A DNA stretch of 64,000 bases, taken from contig OX411554.1 of NCBI GenBank assembly GCA_948146395.1, positions 37,239,730 to 37,303,729 on the forward strand, given 5' to 3'. Source of the stretch: Fragum whitleyi (lineage: Eukaryota; Mollusca; Bivalvia; Cardiida; Cardiidae). A program made the position numbers and the translations under genes. The notes below the pieces were generated by a model. The model saw only the letters and a list, made by a program, of their open reading frames with translations. It was not told where the DNA came from and searched no databases. Positions 20,470-32,860 of the stretch are shown piece by piece. Each line of letters opens with the position of its first letter. The stretch's first letter is position 1.

Positions 20470-21949
20470 TAAGTCAAGGTGTCAATGTACTGGAAACACA
20501 TCTCAACACATGTGAAAAGGTGCATAAGGATGCACTATACAAATGATTAAACCATAGATCCCAGTTATAGTACTTTCCATTTTGTAAATGTATATGTAAA
20601 AGTTCAATAGTAATAGGCATAAAAATGAAGTTCCAACAAATAAATAATGAAATTTATACTGTGTTGTATTTCATTGTATTCCTTCCCTGGTACTTTTTTG
20701 GCAGATATTTTTTTATATATAAAATGGAATTTGCAGTGTTGGCCTTTTCATGGTTTAATCATTTGTTTGCTTATTTAAGTATTTTTTCTATTAATTTGTG
20801 AAACAAATTTAGCACTGCCAACATGCGCTCGTCTGTTGAGTGTTTGATGGTGGATAAAATCTAAGGAAAAATGAGGCATCCAGAGTTACACCCCCTTGAT
20901 TATAGTATAGGGTGCTCTTTTGATGGTGAATATGTGTGCCAAGTTTCAAGTGAATGCCCTCAGTAGAACCAGAAATATAACAAAACATCAAAGTTTTGGC
21001 TTAATGTCAAAAACTACGATGACACCAAGGCTATAGCACTACCTAAGGTTTTCTCCAAAAACAGCCAATTTTAAGCTAATAAACCAAACCAAGGGTTAAG
21101 TTATAGACCATAAAAAAGCTTAATCCATCCAATATCAAATAATGATTGGCCATTATTCAAATTATGCAACAGATTATTGCCAGTTCATTCAAATATGTTT
21201 TTATAATAATACATAAGTGTTTTGTAATTGTATTTAAATAAGCTTTAAAACCCACCATAATTATATTTTTATTTGTAATGGTACTTCATTTCAATTACAG
21301 GAGATTAAAATGAAATAATTTGATGAAATATTGAAAAGCAAGATTAACCCTTCTAAAGCAGAAGAAGAGGACCATGAAGGTTCTAAATCATTCAACCATG
21401 CATGTCAAATTAATGACAAATATGAATAGATAAAGATAGAGTTTTGGATGGAATTAAATTTCTTTAAATAACTTTATTTGAGCATTACCCAAGGATCATT
21501 CTTGACAAGTTTCAGCTTGAACGCCCCAGTGCTTCAGGAGAAGAAGATTTTTTCCCAAAATGTTCATAATTTTTTACCTGTCCGATACCATGGCAACCAG
21601 ATTATTTGATGAAATTAATTTCTATTAAAATCTTTGGTAGAGATTTACACAAAGAATATTCCTGCCAAGTTTCAGCTTGATTGACTCAGTTGTTTAGGAA
21701 GAGAATATTTCTAGCAAAAATCCAACTTTGGTTTAAGATTATCCACCCATTTGTGGCAGACAAATTCCCAAAAGGATAATTTGCCACCACTTGGGGTCAA
21801 ACTGATATCATCCCATGATTGAAGATAATTGGATTCTGATGCACTATGGCAGTCACTCTAGACGGGTGACATTCATTTTTGTTAGCATTTTCAGAAAATG
21901 TTTTGTTGTAGTACTATTACAAGCCTCTTCAATCCAAATTCATATTAAC
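20470..21949. other. Non-coding interval with decayed pearl-type and SINE fragments
   Basis: Around 20885-21010 and 21360-21730 are remnants with GTGCCAAGTTTCAAGTGAATG and CCTGCCAAGTTTCAGCTTGA blocks typical of pearl-like cores. At 21735-21850 there is a SINE-like fragment (CCATTTGTGGCAGACAAATT). No gene seen. Confidence 0.5.
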
Positions 21950-22799
21950 TAGAAAGCCATGAATGGCTTGAGTCGCTCCACAGGCTTGAAATGCTTGAAA
22001 TAGCAAATCTAAGGTTTGACTAGATTTTAAGATATTTTGGGTTCTACTGATGTTGAAATCATTTTCAAAGTTTCCACTTTATTACATATAGATAAATGAC
22101 CTCCGCCCATAAAATCCATCTGATCACAATCATTTTTGGCAGACTGATAAAGCTTCACCCAAGAATCATTCCAGTGAAATTTGAATGATATCCATCAATT
22201 ACATTCTGAGAAATGATTTTCAAAGTTTCCACTATATAACATATAGAGAAATGACCTCCGCCCATAAAATGCATATTTTTCATCCGATCACAATAATTTT
22301 TGGCAGACTGATAAAGGCTCACCCAAGGATCATTCCAGTGAAATTTGGTTGATATCCATTGGTTACATTCTGAATAAATGATTTTCAAAGTTTCCACTAT
22401 ATAACATATAGAGAAATGACCTCCGCCCATTAAATGCATATTTTTCATCCGATCACAATAATTTTTGGTAGACTGATAAAGGGTCACCCAAGGATCATTC
22501 ATGTAAAATTTAATTGGTGTCTATTGATTAGAATCTGAGAAAAGTCACTTTTTACCATATTTGGAAATTAGCCACGCCCATTAAATCCATGTTTTTCCTT
22601 GGATCAAAATTTCTTGACCAACTTTGAAAGAGGGTCACCCAAGGATCATTCCTGTAAAGTTTGGTTGAAATTCATCCAGTAGTTTCTGAGGAGAAGATTT
22701 TTAAAGAAAAAGTTTACGACCGCACGCACGCACGGACGGACGCACGACAGACACAACGCCATGACAATAGCCCCAGTGGCTTTCAGCCAGTGGAGCTAA
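21950..22799 (+). repeat. Pearl-like element, third class (family J), core period about 155-165 bp
   Basis: The head is AGAAAGCCATGAATGGCTTG (hairpin) plus AGTCGCTCCA. Core units begin TTTCCACT at 22071, 22226 and 22391, with a diverged fourth near 22540. Each holds GAAATGACCTCCGCCCAT and CACCCAAGGATCATTCC. The tail is GCACGCACGGACGGACGCACG, then hairpin GGCTTTCAGCC, GTGGAG and CTAA. A 115-aa minus-strand frame spans two core units and is not a gene. Confidence 0.8.
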
Positions 22800-22945
22800 C
22801 AAGTGTTCAGCCTGATCTTAGTCTACACCACCTGCTTGTCTCCTTTCAAGGCACAATTGTTCATAACATTAATTTTCCATTCTAGGGCTTTCAGTACTTT
22901 GATATGAGAGCCATTCCGAAAGAGGATTTTAACTTAGCATGACAA
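22800..22945 (+). repeat. Family E fragment
   Basis: GTTCAGCCTGATCTTAGTCTACACCACC through AGCATGACAAGAGG. It lacks the left terminus, which was probably removed or displaced by the family J element whose CTAA abuts it. Confidence 0.65.
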
Positions 22946-23239
22946 GAGGTAAAATCAGATAACATTGACCAATAACATGGCAAGTAACCTTGACCATTGA
23001 CCTTTACATTGAAGTATCAATTAAACTGACACATTGGTAAAATTATACACGAATCTTGCATAATTACCAAGTAAAATGTCTTTCAAAAATAGAAATAGAA
23101 AAAGCCCAAAGGCCTAAGCAATATTTCTCTCTTTAATAAATTTTATTAGCCACTAAAATGGACAGAAGGTCAGGTCATGACTAAGTCTCTACTACCAAAT
23201 TTAGGTGGCCATACATTCTCAGAGCTAAAGATAGATTGT

Positions 23240-23500
23240 TTGAATATGTTTTCACACCTCTTTCAACAATCTTTCTGTTATATTGCGTTGGCTGGAGCAC
23301 CTAACAATGGATTCCTGGTATTTCTCACACCAGTAATACCATTAAACCCTATCCTAGCCTCCAGCTGCTATCCCACATCAGTCTTCAATTATCGACCATT
23401 GGTGAGAGACAAATAGTAGGAAAGAATGAATGCAGCCAGTGGGGATCAATTCCGGGACCTCTAGATTGACAGTACAACATGCTACCAACAGTGCTATGAT
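23240..23500 (-). repeat. tRNA-derived SINE, type 1, diverged
   Basis: Body blocks CACACCTCTTTCAACAATCT, CGTTGGCTGGAGCACC, CCTATCCTAGCCTCCAGCTG and ATTGGTGAGAGACAAATAG, then GGACCTCTAGATTGACAGT and a degraded A-box region (CTACCAACAGTGCTATGATG). Confidence 0.75.
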
Positions 23501-23509
23501 GATGGCTAG

Positions 23510-23698
23510 CTATAGATAGAGGGGGTATACTTGGATTTAAAATGAAATCATTTCAACAGTAATTGCAAAAATCCTACATTGTTGGTAATCATTGGAATCG
23601 TCTAAATAAGAAAATTCAAATGAGTTCCCACAACATAGGGTTTCAATGCGGAAAAAAGATTTCAAACGGGCAATACCTCCTCTTATCCATTGCTCTGC
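23510..23698. mobile_element. Family F MITE
   Basis: Left end GCTATAGATAGAGGGGGTAT, right end AATACCTCCTCTTATCC. The centre holds TTGTTGGTAATCATTGGAATCG. Confidence 0.7.
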
Positions 23699-23764
23699 AT
23701 ACTTTAAATATTCATATTGTCCTAGATCAAATGGCTATTACGTTTATCTCAACTTCAACATCAA

Positions 23765-24196
23765 TGGCTCAGCGCAAAACAGTTTTAACTGCTTATAGGG
23801 CAGGGGTGTGGAAATAGGACTTTTCTCCTCTTGTCCATTGACAAATAAAAGTCGATTTTCTACTTGTCCAGGATCAAAATGAACTTGCCCATTTAAAAAA
23901 CTTGATAAATAGTCAGAAAAACATTGTTTTTAATGAAGAAAATGCTGTAACTCAGCATTTTCTTCATTAAGGACAATGTTTTATACCCTTTGATACAAAC
24001 AATAGGATGATTTTTGTCCTAGATCTTTTTAGTACTGTTTCAAGATTTGGTCTGGTATTTACTTGTCAAGGGACAAGTGGCCTAGACAAATGTACTTGCC
24101 CACTAGAAGAAAAGCCCATGTCGGACAAGTCGGGCATGGGAATTCCACACCCCTGTATAGGGTAATAGGCAGTTAAAACTGTTTCACACTGAGCCA
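23765..24196. mobile_element. Family B palindromic MITE split at its apex by a hAT-like element
   Basis: The left arm TGGCTCAGCGCAAAACAG... runs to 23800, the right arm ...AACTGTTTCACACTGAGCCA from 24156. Rejoining them conceptually gives an ordinary ~70-bp palindrome. The interruption is at the TATAGG centre. Confidence 0.85.
23801..24155. mobile_element. hAT-like MITE (355 bp) with 13-bp perfect inverted ends
   Basis: CAGGGGTGTGGAA ... TTCCACACCCCTG, bounded by a 7-bp direct repeat TATAGGG on both sides (23794-23800 and 24156-24162). At its middle is a further 17-bp-arm hairpin AATGAAGAAAATGCTG/CAGCATTTTCTTCATT (about 23930-23970). ACTTGTCC and ACTTGCCCA blocks recur in both halves. CAGGG ends and a 7-8 bp duplication suggest hAT; no transposase is encoded. 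Confidence 0.85.
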
Positions 24197-25064
24197 ATGA
24201 TATGTCAATAAACTTTCAAGACCTCTTCCCTGGGTACTTGTTAGAACTTTCTAGTCCAAACCATTTTGTTGACTACCAACGACAAAGAGTGGTGCTTAGA
24301 GATCTAGTAAAAGGGACACCATATCTCCTGTTAAACAATAAGCGCTATTCAAATGTCCATCATGCATTTAACAGGTCATTTGCCTTCTACAGAGTAATTA
24401 ACTCTTTCTCACTTTTGACGGCTCAGTTGCCCCAAAGGACAGTCGCATCTAAAACGTTTTTCCCTAAATAGAAATAAATCTTGGCTGGGGTGAAAATTTT
24501 TCATCTCTCTCTATACTGAGAAAGGACAATTTAATCAAAAGAAGCCAAATGGTGACTAAGGGCATAACTATCATTATGCACATTACGCAAGTGCATAAAA
24601 GAAATAAATCCTCTTTTGAAAATTGTTGTTGATGAATAATCATAACATCTTAACTACAGCTTGTTCAAGCTAACATTACGTTGTTTTGATTATTTTCCGA
24701 AGATCTCGGCAGCAGACAGAGTACATCCATCTTAAGTCACAGTCCACCTATTGCCTTTATCCTATATGCCGTTATTCTATATTGGTCGCCTTCTGAGTGC
24801 CTATAAATTTCCAAATTATAGTTACACCTATGATGACCACAATGTCGTATCTATACAGCTTGTATAAAGCAGTAGTTTTGACTCTTTGATCACCCTCAAA
24901 TGATGTATTTCTCGAACAACAACTAGCATCATACTGTACAGAGCTATCCATACACGACATTTTGTTGAAAGACAATTTGTCAATTATGATAATTGGTTGA
25001 ATATGACAATTGGTCAAACAGTCATATGGTCGAGCCTGACGTTTCGTTGAATTCATATTAACTC
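24197..25064. other. Non-coding interval without recognised features
   Basis: Open frames of 89 and 94 aa occur here on opposite strands but show no recognisable domains, splice context or composition shift. I see nothing else. Confidence 0.4.
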
Positions 25065-25139
25065 GAGGGGTCAGAGCAACACTATTGTAAGTGCCTATAT
25101 ATTCATAGGCATTAACAATAGTGTTGCACTGACCCCTTG
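25065..25139. mobile_element. Family A palindromic MITE
   Basis: GAGGGGTCAGAGCAACACTA...TAGTGTTGCACTGACCCCT, centred on GTGCCTATATATTCATAGGCA. Nearly perfect dyad. Confidence 0.85.
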
Positions 25140-27602
25140 ATTTGTCAAAAGATCATTGAAATTTGTCGAAAGTTATATTAATTCATTTTAACCAATTGTA
25201 TTCCCACACAATCCATCTTTTTGACATCCCTTAAAAAGAAAGGCTTTGGAAAAACAAAGTTGGAAATTTATTGAGAAATGATGCATAATATGATGATGCA
25301 GTTTTTTCATTGTCCACAAATTTTCTTCCCTAAAAGGGAAAGATTTTTTAAATTTCATAAGCTCAAAAATTCTGTCTGTAAGCTAGTTCTTTGAAATTCA
25401 ATCAGTTTGAAATTTCGTTGTCTGATAATGGATTGAAGAACAACTCAGATATCAATTATGTGGAAAAATTAAACAAAAAGACCTACAAAATGCTTCAAGA
25501 GTTTGTTCCAGGGACTTAACTGAAAGATTGTTGAAAGATTGTTGAAAGCAATGTTAAACCCAATACAAACAAAAGCTTCAAGAGTGATCCCCATTGACAG
25601 TCTTGTGATACCATGAAAATGCTTGGAGAGTCATGTTCTTCCAATTGGTATGGAATGCATGATCTTTTGAAAGTGAATGCCGTCAGGCCATATTTCAAGT
25701 AAATGTACAGCTTTCATGAATATACAAATTTCATGAATAATTAACGATATGTAAAAGGTTTGTCCAACACTACTGATGTAAGGTCATCACTTGACCACGT
25801 CCAGCAGACGGTCAAATATTTGTCAGTGACAATCAATACCATTAACGGCCAACATAAAACCGTAATCAAATTCGGAGGCTGACGATTGTAAATTGAAGGG
25901 AAAAGAGAGACATATTTGTATGTTACTGACAGACGGCATTGGTCATAAACAGTGGACGAGCAATAAAAATAAGGTCACATCTTCATAAACATGACTAAAA
26001 TATGTTAATTATCATTGTTCAAATGAAAACATTTGAGTTATGAGTTGAATCCCTGCGGCTCTATCAATATTCTTTCTACACAAACAAGTGATAAATTGGC
26101 CCTAAATTGCTCACCTCTGGCACTGTTTGCAACTAAAGAAACAAAAAAACTCAAATTTCTACGTTAAGTCTATAGCTTAGCCAATTTTATATTAACTAAA
26201 GTATAGATGCATAAGTTTAAGTGAGTGGTAAAAGGTCAATTTTGTCTATACCTATATAGACAAAATTGACCTTTGTTCACAAACTCGCGTTTGTGCATCT
26301 ACACACTATCATGACTTGTTTTTAGAATGGAATGAATTTGTATACAATCCAGGAGTCAAAATAAAGAATTTGGGTTCTTTCAACAGTTAGCTGACAATTG
26401 TCCTGAACGCCTGTAAATAACTATATCTTAAACCCAAAAGGATACATGTGGCATGTGCTACGCAAAAGTGAAGACATTTCATGATGGGTTACCAAATTCT
26501 TGTAACTTCATTACATGGCTTTGGTTGCCAACCTTCCTTTTGATGAATGTGGACTATCTATTAAGCTGAGTAATCATAAATAAAAGCTGATTTACCTTTA
26601 CCATAAATGTGACAAACAGATACTTTGGCTCCCCCCTGCCAGGGCAATAATCTTAGATTATACCAATATTATTCTGAGATTGACAGTTGACATAACAAAC
26701 ATTCTAGTTGGGAGCCAAATGTGTCAAGAAATACTCTTTCTCAATGATACTGGGCTTGTTCTAAACCACTTGGCCTAGTTTATTTTGGATTATACAGAAT
26801 GAATTTAGATTCTACATGAAACTTTAAGAACTTAAGATCTAATGCAAAGCCAGAGCTTTGTTTAAGTTCATATTTTTTGAAAACGTTCCATTGTGACCTT
26901 TGATCATTGTGACCAAAAAGCAATAGGGCACCTCCTTGGGTCATGGGCAACAATCATTTAATGTTTCATGATTTTAGGTCATTTTGTTCTGCAGTGAGAG
27001 TCCAGAAACAAAAGAAAGGTCTATTGACAGACAGACAGATGGACAGACAGTTAGACCCCATCTACTTCCTTATGGTGGGAGTATAAAAATAAGGCCTACA
27101 GAGAAACTGTACAACTGATTCAGAAACTTGGGACTTGGTAAACCCTCATCATTAATGATCCTAAATCACTAATTGTGACAAAATAAGGATGGGAGTCTTT
27201 AATAAATCAAGATATTCAAGTTGACTCTAAGTGTGACCTTATGCACTAATATGGGTCTCCAACCAAGAACAAACAATAATCATGAATCATTCTAGAGGAT
27301 TGGTCTCAGCATGAGTTTGACTTGAAATAAGGCATAATAGACTGGTTGAGAGGCATTGCTTGGTCTCAAATCCTGGTACACTGTGCATGAGAAGCCCAGT
27401 AAAAGCAGCTTACACAAGTAGAAGTCAAAAATACAGTACAGAATTTTGTCTCCAAACTTTTATAGCATGCTTTTTGTAATAACCAATCCTTGACACTGCT
27501 GTCAATTTTAACAGCATGTTCTTGCTGTATACAATGCTTTGGCTGACGGTATAGATTAATTTCAGCCTGAACAGATGATAAAACTGGTTGAAATGTCTGA
27601 AA
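25140..27602. other. Non-coding interval with small hairpins and repeat fragments
   Basis: Family K hairpin at 26204-26310 (listed separately). A family I fragment at about 26880-27095 (GACCTTTGATCATTGTGACC, GACAGACAGACAGATGG, GGTGGGAGTATAAAAA). No gene seen. Confidence 0.5.
26204..26310. mobile_element. Family K hairpin MITE
   Basis: ATAGATGCATAAGTTTAAGT, then a perfect inner hairpin AAGGTCAATTTTGTCTATA / TATAGACAAAATTGACCTT, then CGCGTTTGTGCATCTAC. A related copy is at 39360-39475. Confidence 0.7.
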
Positions 27603-27912
27603 ACAAGATGTGTTTGTGAAACAAGAATGCCGCCGAAAAGGTAATTTCTAAGAAATTTGACCTTGACAGACGACCTTGACCTTGTCAAATGACATTGACC
27701 TTGTTACCACCAGTTGTGTATCAATTAAGATCAATCATCATACCAAATATGAGCATTGTATCTTGAATAGCCTTGAAAATATTGACAAAGATAAGTTTTT
27801 TGGTTAAGCTTTGTAAGACAGACAGAGAGACAGATGGACCGACGGACAGATGGAAACAATAAACAATATGCCCCCTTCTCCTCCCGATCTTTCAATGCTG
27901 GGGAATAAAAAT
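27603..27912 (+). repeat. Family I element (TGACCTTGACC-rich)
   Basis: The head is ACAAGATGTGTTTGTGAAAC, the middle has repeated TGACCTTGAC half-sites, the tail GACAGACAGAGAGACAGATGG followed by CAATATGCCCCC and GGGGAATAAAAAT. The same layout occurs at 46977 and 52954. Small open frames across it are not genes. Confidence 0.8.
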
Positions 27913-28389
27913 ATCTATTTGTTTGAAACAATTTTGAATTTAGCTGGATTAAAAATTACTTACTTACTTGCTAGCGACTGCATCCTTAAGAGCACCATCT
28001 ACCCCAATTTAAATGGATAACCAACAAATATTATTATGATACTCACAAAAGCAACATTATATATCCCAGTGTACCAAATTTGGCGCTAATTCCACGTGTC
28101 ACAACCATATTTCATTTTGGGACAGACAGCCCCTTAAGGTGTCTAGAATGACCTCAACGGTCAGCAGATTGACTGGGCATTGTCCAGTATTGTCCTCTAT
28201 AATAAATAAGTGACCACATTTTGATTTAATGATATTTTATTGCACAGCAAATCGAAAGCCCTTCAGACACAAAGCCTGACCCCAGCCTGTCAACTTGGCT
28301 AATCTTCAACTGTAATTTCATTTACCTTTTCTCTTTCAAGGGGAAGGGGCTAATCTTCATTCTTCAATTGTAATTTCATTTGAGCTAGT

Positions 28390-28605
28390 GCATGACATTT
28401 TCAACAATTCTAAATGTGTGCCAAACAAATGCCAGCCTGTGCATCTGCACAGTCTGACCAGAGTTTTGTAGATAAGTCAGGTCTAGAAGTGTCTTCACAC
28501 AGACAGCAAATCTTCCTGTTGCAATGTAGAACTGTCTAGGCTGCTAAACGTAGTGCCTCATGCATGTTTCAAATTGTTGGAAATGTTACACGCAGGCTCA
28601 TTTTC
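28390..28605. mobile_element. Family M MITE
   Basis: GACATTTTCAACAATTCTAA at the left and AATTGTTGGAAATGTTACAC at the right form the inverted ends. GCCTGTGCATCTGCACAGTC is the internal palindrome. Confidence 0.7.
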
Positions 28606-29364
28606 TTCTTTCTTTCAAGGGAGAGCCAATTGTTCTTCTCTTGGGCTCTAGCTAGACACTATCAAGATTGTTAAGGGGAAATTCATCCCCAAATTGAAGG
28701 GAAAAGGGCCTAAAAGCCATCAATTTTAATGATTTTTTAAATCAGAAAATGAGCTATAAATAAAAGCTCCCTGCCCATGTTATGTATAGCTCCAGGGAGC
28801 TTTTATTAGGAGAAACATGGTATTACTTTTTTCTGACTTTAAAAGGAAAGCAGGTGGTAAAGATTAAGATCAGACTGCACATATGTGCAGCCTGATCTTT
28901 GTATTTACCTCCTGCCAAAGCAGGAATATGCCTGGTTCAGCATGATATGAGTTAAATTTCTCCACCAAAACTTCCTTCACTTATTAATGACAAAATTTAA
29001 GTCTCAAACAAAAAGCAAAGTATGAAAATTAATTAATTTAAAACATGGTGGTTCAATCAAGGTTTTCTGCAGCCTGCATCCAAGACATAAATAAACTGCA
29101 GCATAAAGGCTCATTACAAGCATTAAAGTACAATGAAATTCCCATAAAGCACCATGTTCTAGCTACTAAAACACCCCCAGTTTTATTTGAAGATTATTTC
29201 ATTCCAACATCACACAATTTACTGGTATGCAGGTCTGCAGGAAAGGGTGGAGTAGGCACTCTATGCAACAATGCTTATTATTATTTTATTTATTTTTTAT
29301 AATTTCAATTTTTTTTTACTCGAGGATAACACGTTAAAGGGTCAAATGACTCTTATTTCCATCA

Positions 29365-29545
29365 CGCTCCTAACTCATTCCAGATCTTATCCTATACATA
29401 GAGAGCAAGGCAATGGGTTCTAACCACTGCCACCCACTTTTACAGCTGGGTGGACAGGGGCTCTGTCTGTAAAGCGTACTCGAACCTACAACCATCAGGT
29501 TATGCCTGGAGCAAACCAACCACTTGGCCAACAAGCCATGATGTT
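29365..29545 (-). repeat. tRNA-derived SINE, type 3
   Basis: On the minus strand the head reads GGCTTGTTGGCCAAGTGGTT (A-box-like TGGCCAAGTGG), followed by GGTTGTAGGTTCGAGTACGC (B-box-like GGTTCGAGT). The body continues GTAAAAGTGGGTGGCAGTGG. Only one copy in the window. The cloverleaf is not preserved, so I do not call it a functional tRNA. Confidence 0.65.
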
Positions 29546-30315
29546 TATGCACTTTGCGTGTTTCTTGAGGAGTTTTTTAATCTTGATGGTTGCTCTTGCA
29601 TGACTATCCAAATACCTAGGGTTAATAGAGTGTCTAAGTGAGGTTCCCTTAAATTGCCACTGTTGGTATCAAATTTTTGCAAACATCAAATTTCAAGCTC
29701 TTAATTTAACAAGAGTCAATCATTTTAACAGATGCGAAAATATAGAATTCTTATCACTGCAATTTCTGCGTATTATTACACACATGCACTGAAATCTAAC
29801 CCGATTATGATTGTTGAGTGAAATTTTACCTTATCTGTCACACTGCTCTGACAGAATGTGCAATTGTATGATTGCAGACAAGCAGTTTTAAATGTCAATT
29901 CTGCAAAACAAATTTTGAAATGACCTACAAATTTGTGTGCCAAATGCTGTAATCACTATATAAGCTGAGGGTTCTTAGTACAGAGATTGCCTAACCTATC
30001 ACAAAATTAAATAAATTTAATTTAATGTTACAAGCATTTTTTCTTTTTCTACAATGTTTTCCCAAGCTTTGATAAAAGGCACCAAAATATGTGGTTGCAT
30101 AAAAATGAATAACCGATCACAGTAGATACATGTAAACCTAGGCTCTTATTGAGTTTTTTTAAATTTTAAACTGTTGTAAGTGCATGCTGCTTTTATGAAA
30201 TGCCCCGAGAAATGTTGTCCCACTCTGCAAATGTATACATATGAAAAGCTGGGTACAAATTCTAAAACATTAGCAAGCCATCTTGCATCATGAATACAGG
30301 GCTGATTTACTAGTA

Positions 30316-30561
30316 TTAACCCTTGTCATGCTGAACCCGGAATATTCCTGCTTTGGTAGGAGCTATAAGACCAACATCGGCCTGCACCTATGTGCAATCT
30401 GAGGTTAGTCTACACCACCTGTTTCCTCACTTTCAAACCAGAATTGTCAATAGATTTAGTTTTTCAAATATAAATTAACAAACAGTTGGTACTTTCAGTG
30501 CTTTTTTCCCTTTGATTTTGATAATTTTTAGCAAAAATTTATTCAGCATGACAAGGGTTAA
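30316..30561 (+). mobile_element. Family E MITE, complete
   Basis: TTAACCCTTGTCATGCTGAA ... TTCAGCATGACAAGGGTTAA with TTAA at each side. The interior matches the copies at 4381 and 59543 (CTACACCACCTGTTTCCTCA, AACAGTTGGTACTTTCAGTG). Confidence 0.9.
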
Positions 30562-32204
30562 GAAGACCATTACAGACAGGTGATGGGCATTGACTTATTA
30601 CAATGATAGCTCTCCTGGTGCACTTTGACTGTGCTCTGCAGTTGAGCCAACAACTATTCTTATAAACCCCTGCAAATATCTGAATCCTTTGTAAACCATT
30701 TAACACCAATAAAGTTCTAAGTAAAAGCCAAAACAACCAAGAGTCCAGCTAGCAGTAAAGCTACTGGCTGCATGGTAAAACTATAGATTGTAAACCCTTA
30801 CCTTGCTAACATCAAATTCTGTTTCAAACAAGTACTCATTTTTCAATAACCAATGCATGTGTCTGTCGATTTTCTACCATAATGATTTAGTAGAAAGAAT
30901 CACAATTTTCTACCATAAAGATTTAATAGAAAGCATGTAGAGAAGGCTAGGATCAGACTGCACACCTGTGCAGATTGATCTTAGTCTATACTGTCTTCCA
31001 AAGCTTTGTGTACATGAAGTATAGGGTTAAAATCCATATAAATCAATTAACACTAGTAAAGCTCACCAATAGCACGAAACAATCAAGAATACAGCAAATG
31101 GTAATCAGGTAGTGGCTGCAAGATAAACTAGAGATAACTCAAGATAAACTCATTTTCTTATCTTAATCCTAAGCACCAATTTCAGCTCAGATTAACACAT
31201 TGACACATTAACCCCTGTTATGGATGATCCATATGCATTTTCTTCTACAAGGTCTTATAGCTAAGCTCGGCAAGTTTGGTAACATGATGGGCTGTCAAAC
31301 CTGGGGTTGAGAGATCGAACTCCAGCTGGGCAAATATTTGTCCAACATTTGACAAAAGTCATTGTGATGCTAGTTATTTTGTCTCCCACCAAAAGGCGGC
31401 TATGATTTACAGAGAGAAATGTTGTGGGTTTTATTGTTGTGTGAATTGACAGGAATCCATGGCTAAGTACTCTAGCTGCAGAAATATTACTGCAATAGTG
31501 TTGAACGTGGTGATAAACCAAATAAAACAAGTAAAAACGATTAAACAGAAAAAAAATCATATGACAAACACATAACTTTTCTGCAGTATGTAAGACATCA
31601 TGTCTGATCAAAAAGCTGTGAATCATGAATGGCTTCAGATATTACTAATTCGGGTATCCACAGTTTGTAAATATTCTATATTTTTAATAAACAGCTTATG
31701 GTTTATTAGCTGCTAGAACTATTCATCACGCTACTTCAGCCACTGATGTTACTTTAGCTTAATGCCGCTTTAGATGTCCCATTAATGGTAGCTCATTTTT
31801 GATAAATGTTAGTTTTTTTTTCTAAATTCATGATCAATTCATAAGTGGCGCTGTCTAAACATTTTTTATAAAAATTTATATATATGCTAAATCATTAGTT
31901 AATGATTTTTTTTTTTATAATTTCTTTGATTCTACCACCTGTAGATCAATTAGCCCTTTTCATAAACGAGGATAATTTACTAAATGAACAGATCGACTGA
32001 CTGTAATGCACATTGTGGCCAAACATTTTTCCACATCAAAAATTATTCTGCAGCAATGAAAATACTTTAGCAGAGCATATAGACCAAGCTCTGCCTGCAA
32101 AGATGTGCAATCTAATCTTAGCCATCACTGCCTGCTTTCTACTTGATTTATATGGGATAAATTTACAACAAATTGGTTAAAATGACCACAAATGGCAATT
32201 TGAT
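30562..32204. other. Non-coding interval with repeat fragments
   Basis: A family E fragment at about 30945-31030 (GATCAGACTGCACACCTGTG). A possible SINE-like piece at 31262-31480 (AGATCGAACTCCAGCTGGG). A 121-aa minus-strand frame at 31261-31626 overlaps that piece and has no recognisable domain. No gene seen. Confidence 0.4.
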
Positions 32205-32475
32205 TTTTTTTGTTTGAATGGGGTTTTACCCTGCTTTCAACAATCTTCTAGTTATATTGCAGCAAGTTGTAGCCCCTAACAATAGATTCCCGGTATTTCT
32301 CTCGCCAGTGCTTCCATCACACCCTTTCCTAGCCTCCAGCTACTATGTCACATAGGTCTGCAATTATCAACCATTGGTGATAGACAAATAGTTTGAAAGG
32401 ATGAGTGCAGCTGTTGGGATCAAACCCTGGACCTCTAGATTGATAGTCTGACGCGCTACTAACTGCGCTAAGATT
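32205..32475 (-). repeat. tRNA-derived SINE, type 1
   Basis: Nearly full length. Left end GGGGTTTTACCCTGCTTTCA, body CCTTTCCTAGCCTCCAGCTA, right end AACCCTGGACCTCTAGATTG and GCTACTAACTGCGCTAAG (the complement of the A box). Confidence 0.8.
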
Positions 32476-32787
32476 CTAACCTGTCATCAATGGGTACAAG
32501 CTAAATGCCCATAAAACTCCAACCACAGGTACTCCACCAATAAAACTGTCCATACATTGACAGGTAGCTGTGTTGCCCGTTTTTATCTAACTTTGAGCTA
32601 ATAGGTCATTGAGATAATGACTTGAGCCCTTTAATCTGTAATATAGGACCAGTTTACACATCAATTTGACAGGGATTATCTACCTTATCTTGGCCCTTAG
32701 ATTGGTGAATTGAGCTGGCTTAAGCCATATTCATGATCCCTTACCTCTATAGTTAATGAGAGGCCAAAGAATTATTCAAAATTTTTG

Positions 32788-32860
32788 CGGGATCAGTGCA
32801 ACACTTTTGTAAGTGCCTATAATGTTATAGGCACCTACAATAGTGTTGCACTGACCCCTC
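32788..32860. mobile_element. Family A palindromic MITE
   Basis: GGGATCAGTGCAACACTTTT...TAGTGTTGCACTGACCCCTC, centred on GTGCCTATAATGTTATAGGCAC. Confidence 0.85.

Larger units (their letters stand above)
27913..30315. other. Non-coding interval with MITE and SINE copies
   Basis: A family M copy at 28390-28605, a fragment related to the 45457 element at 28660-28815 (AAAAGCTCCCTGCCCATG with GGGAGCTTTTATTAGG), a family E fragment at 28856-28955 and a SINE at 29365-29545. No gene seen. Confidence 0.5.

Noticed and set aside
31261..31626. 121-aa minus-strand frame
   Set aside because: Overlaps a SINE-like piece and AT-rich sequence; no domain or splice context.
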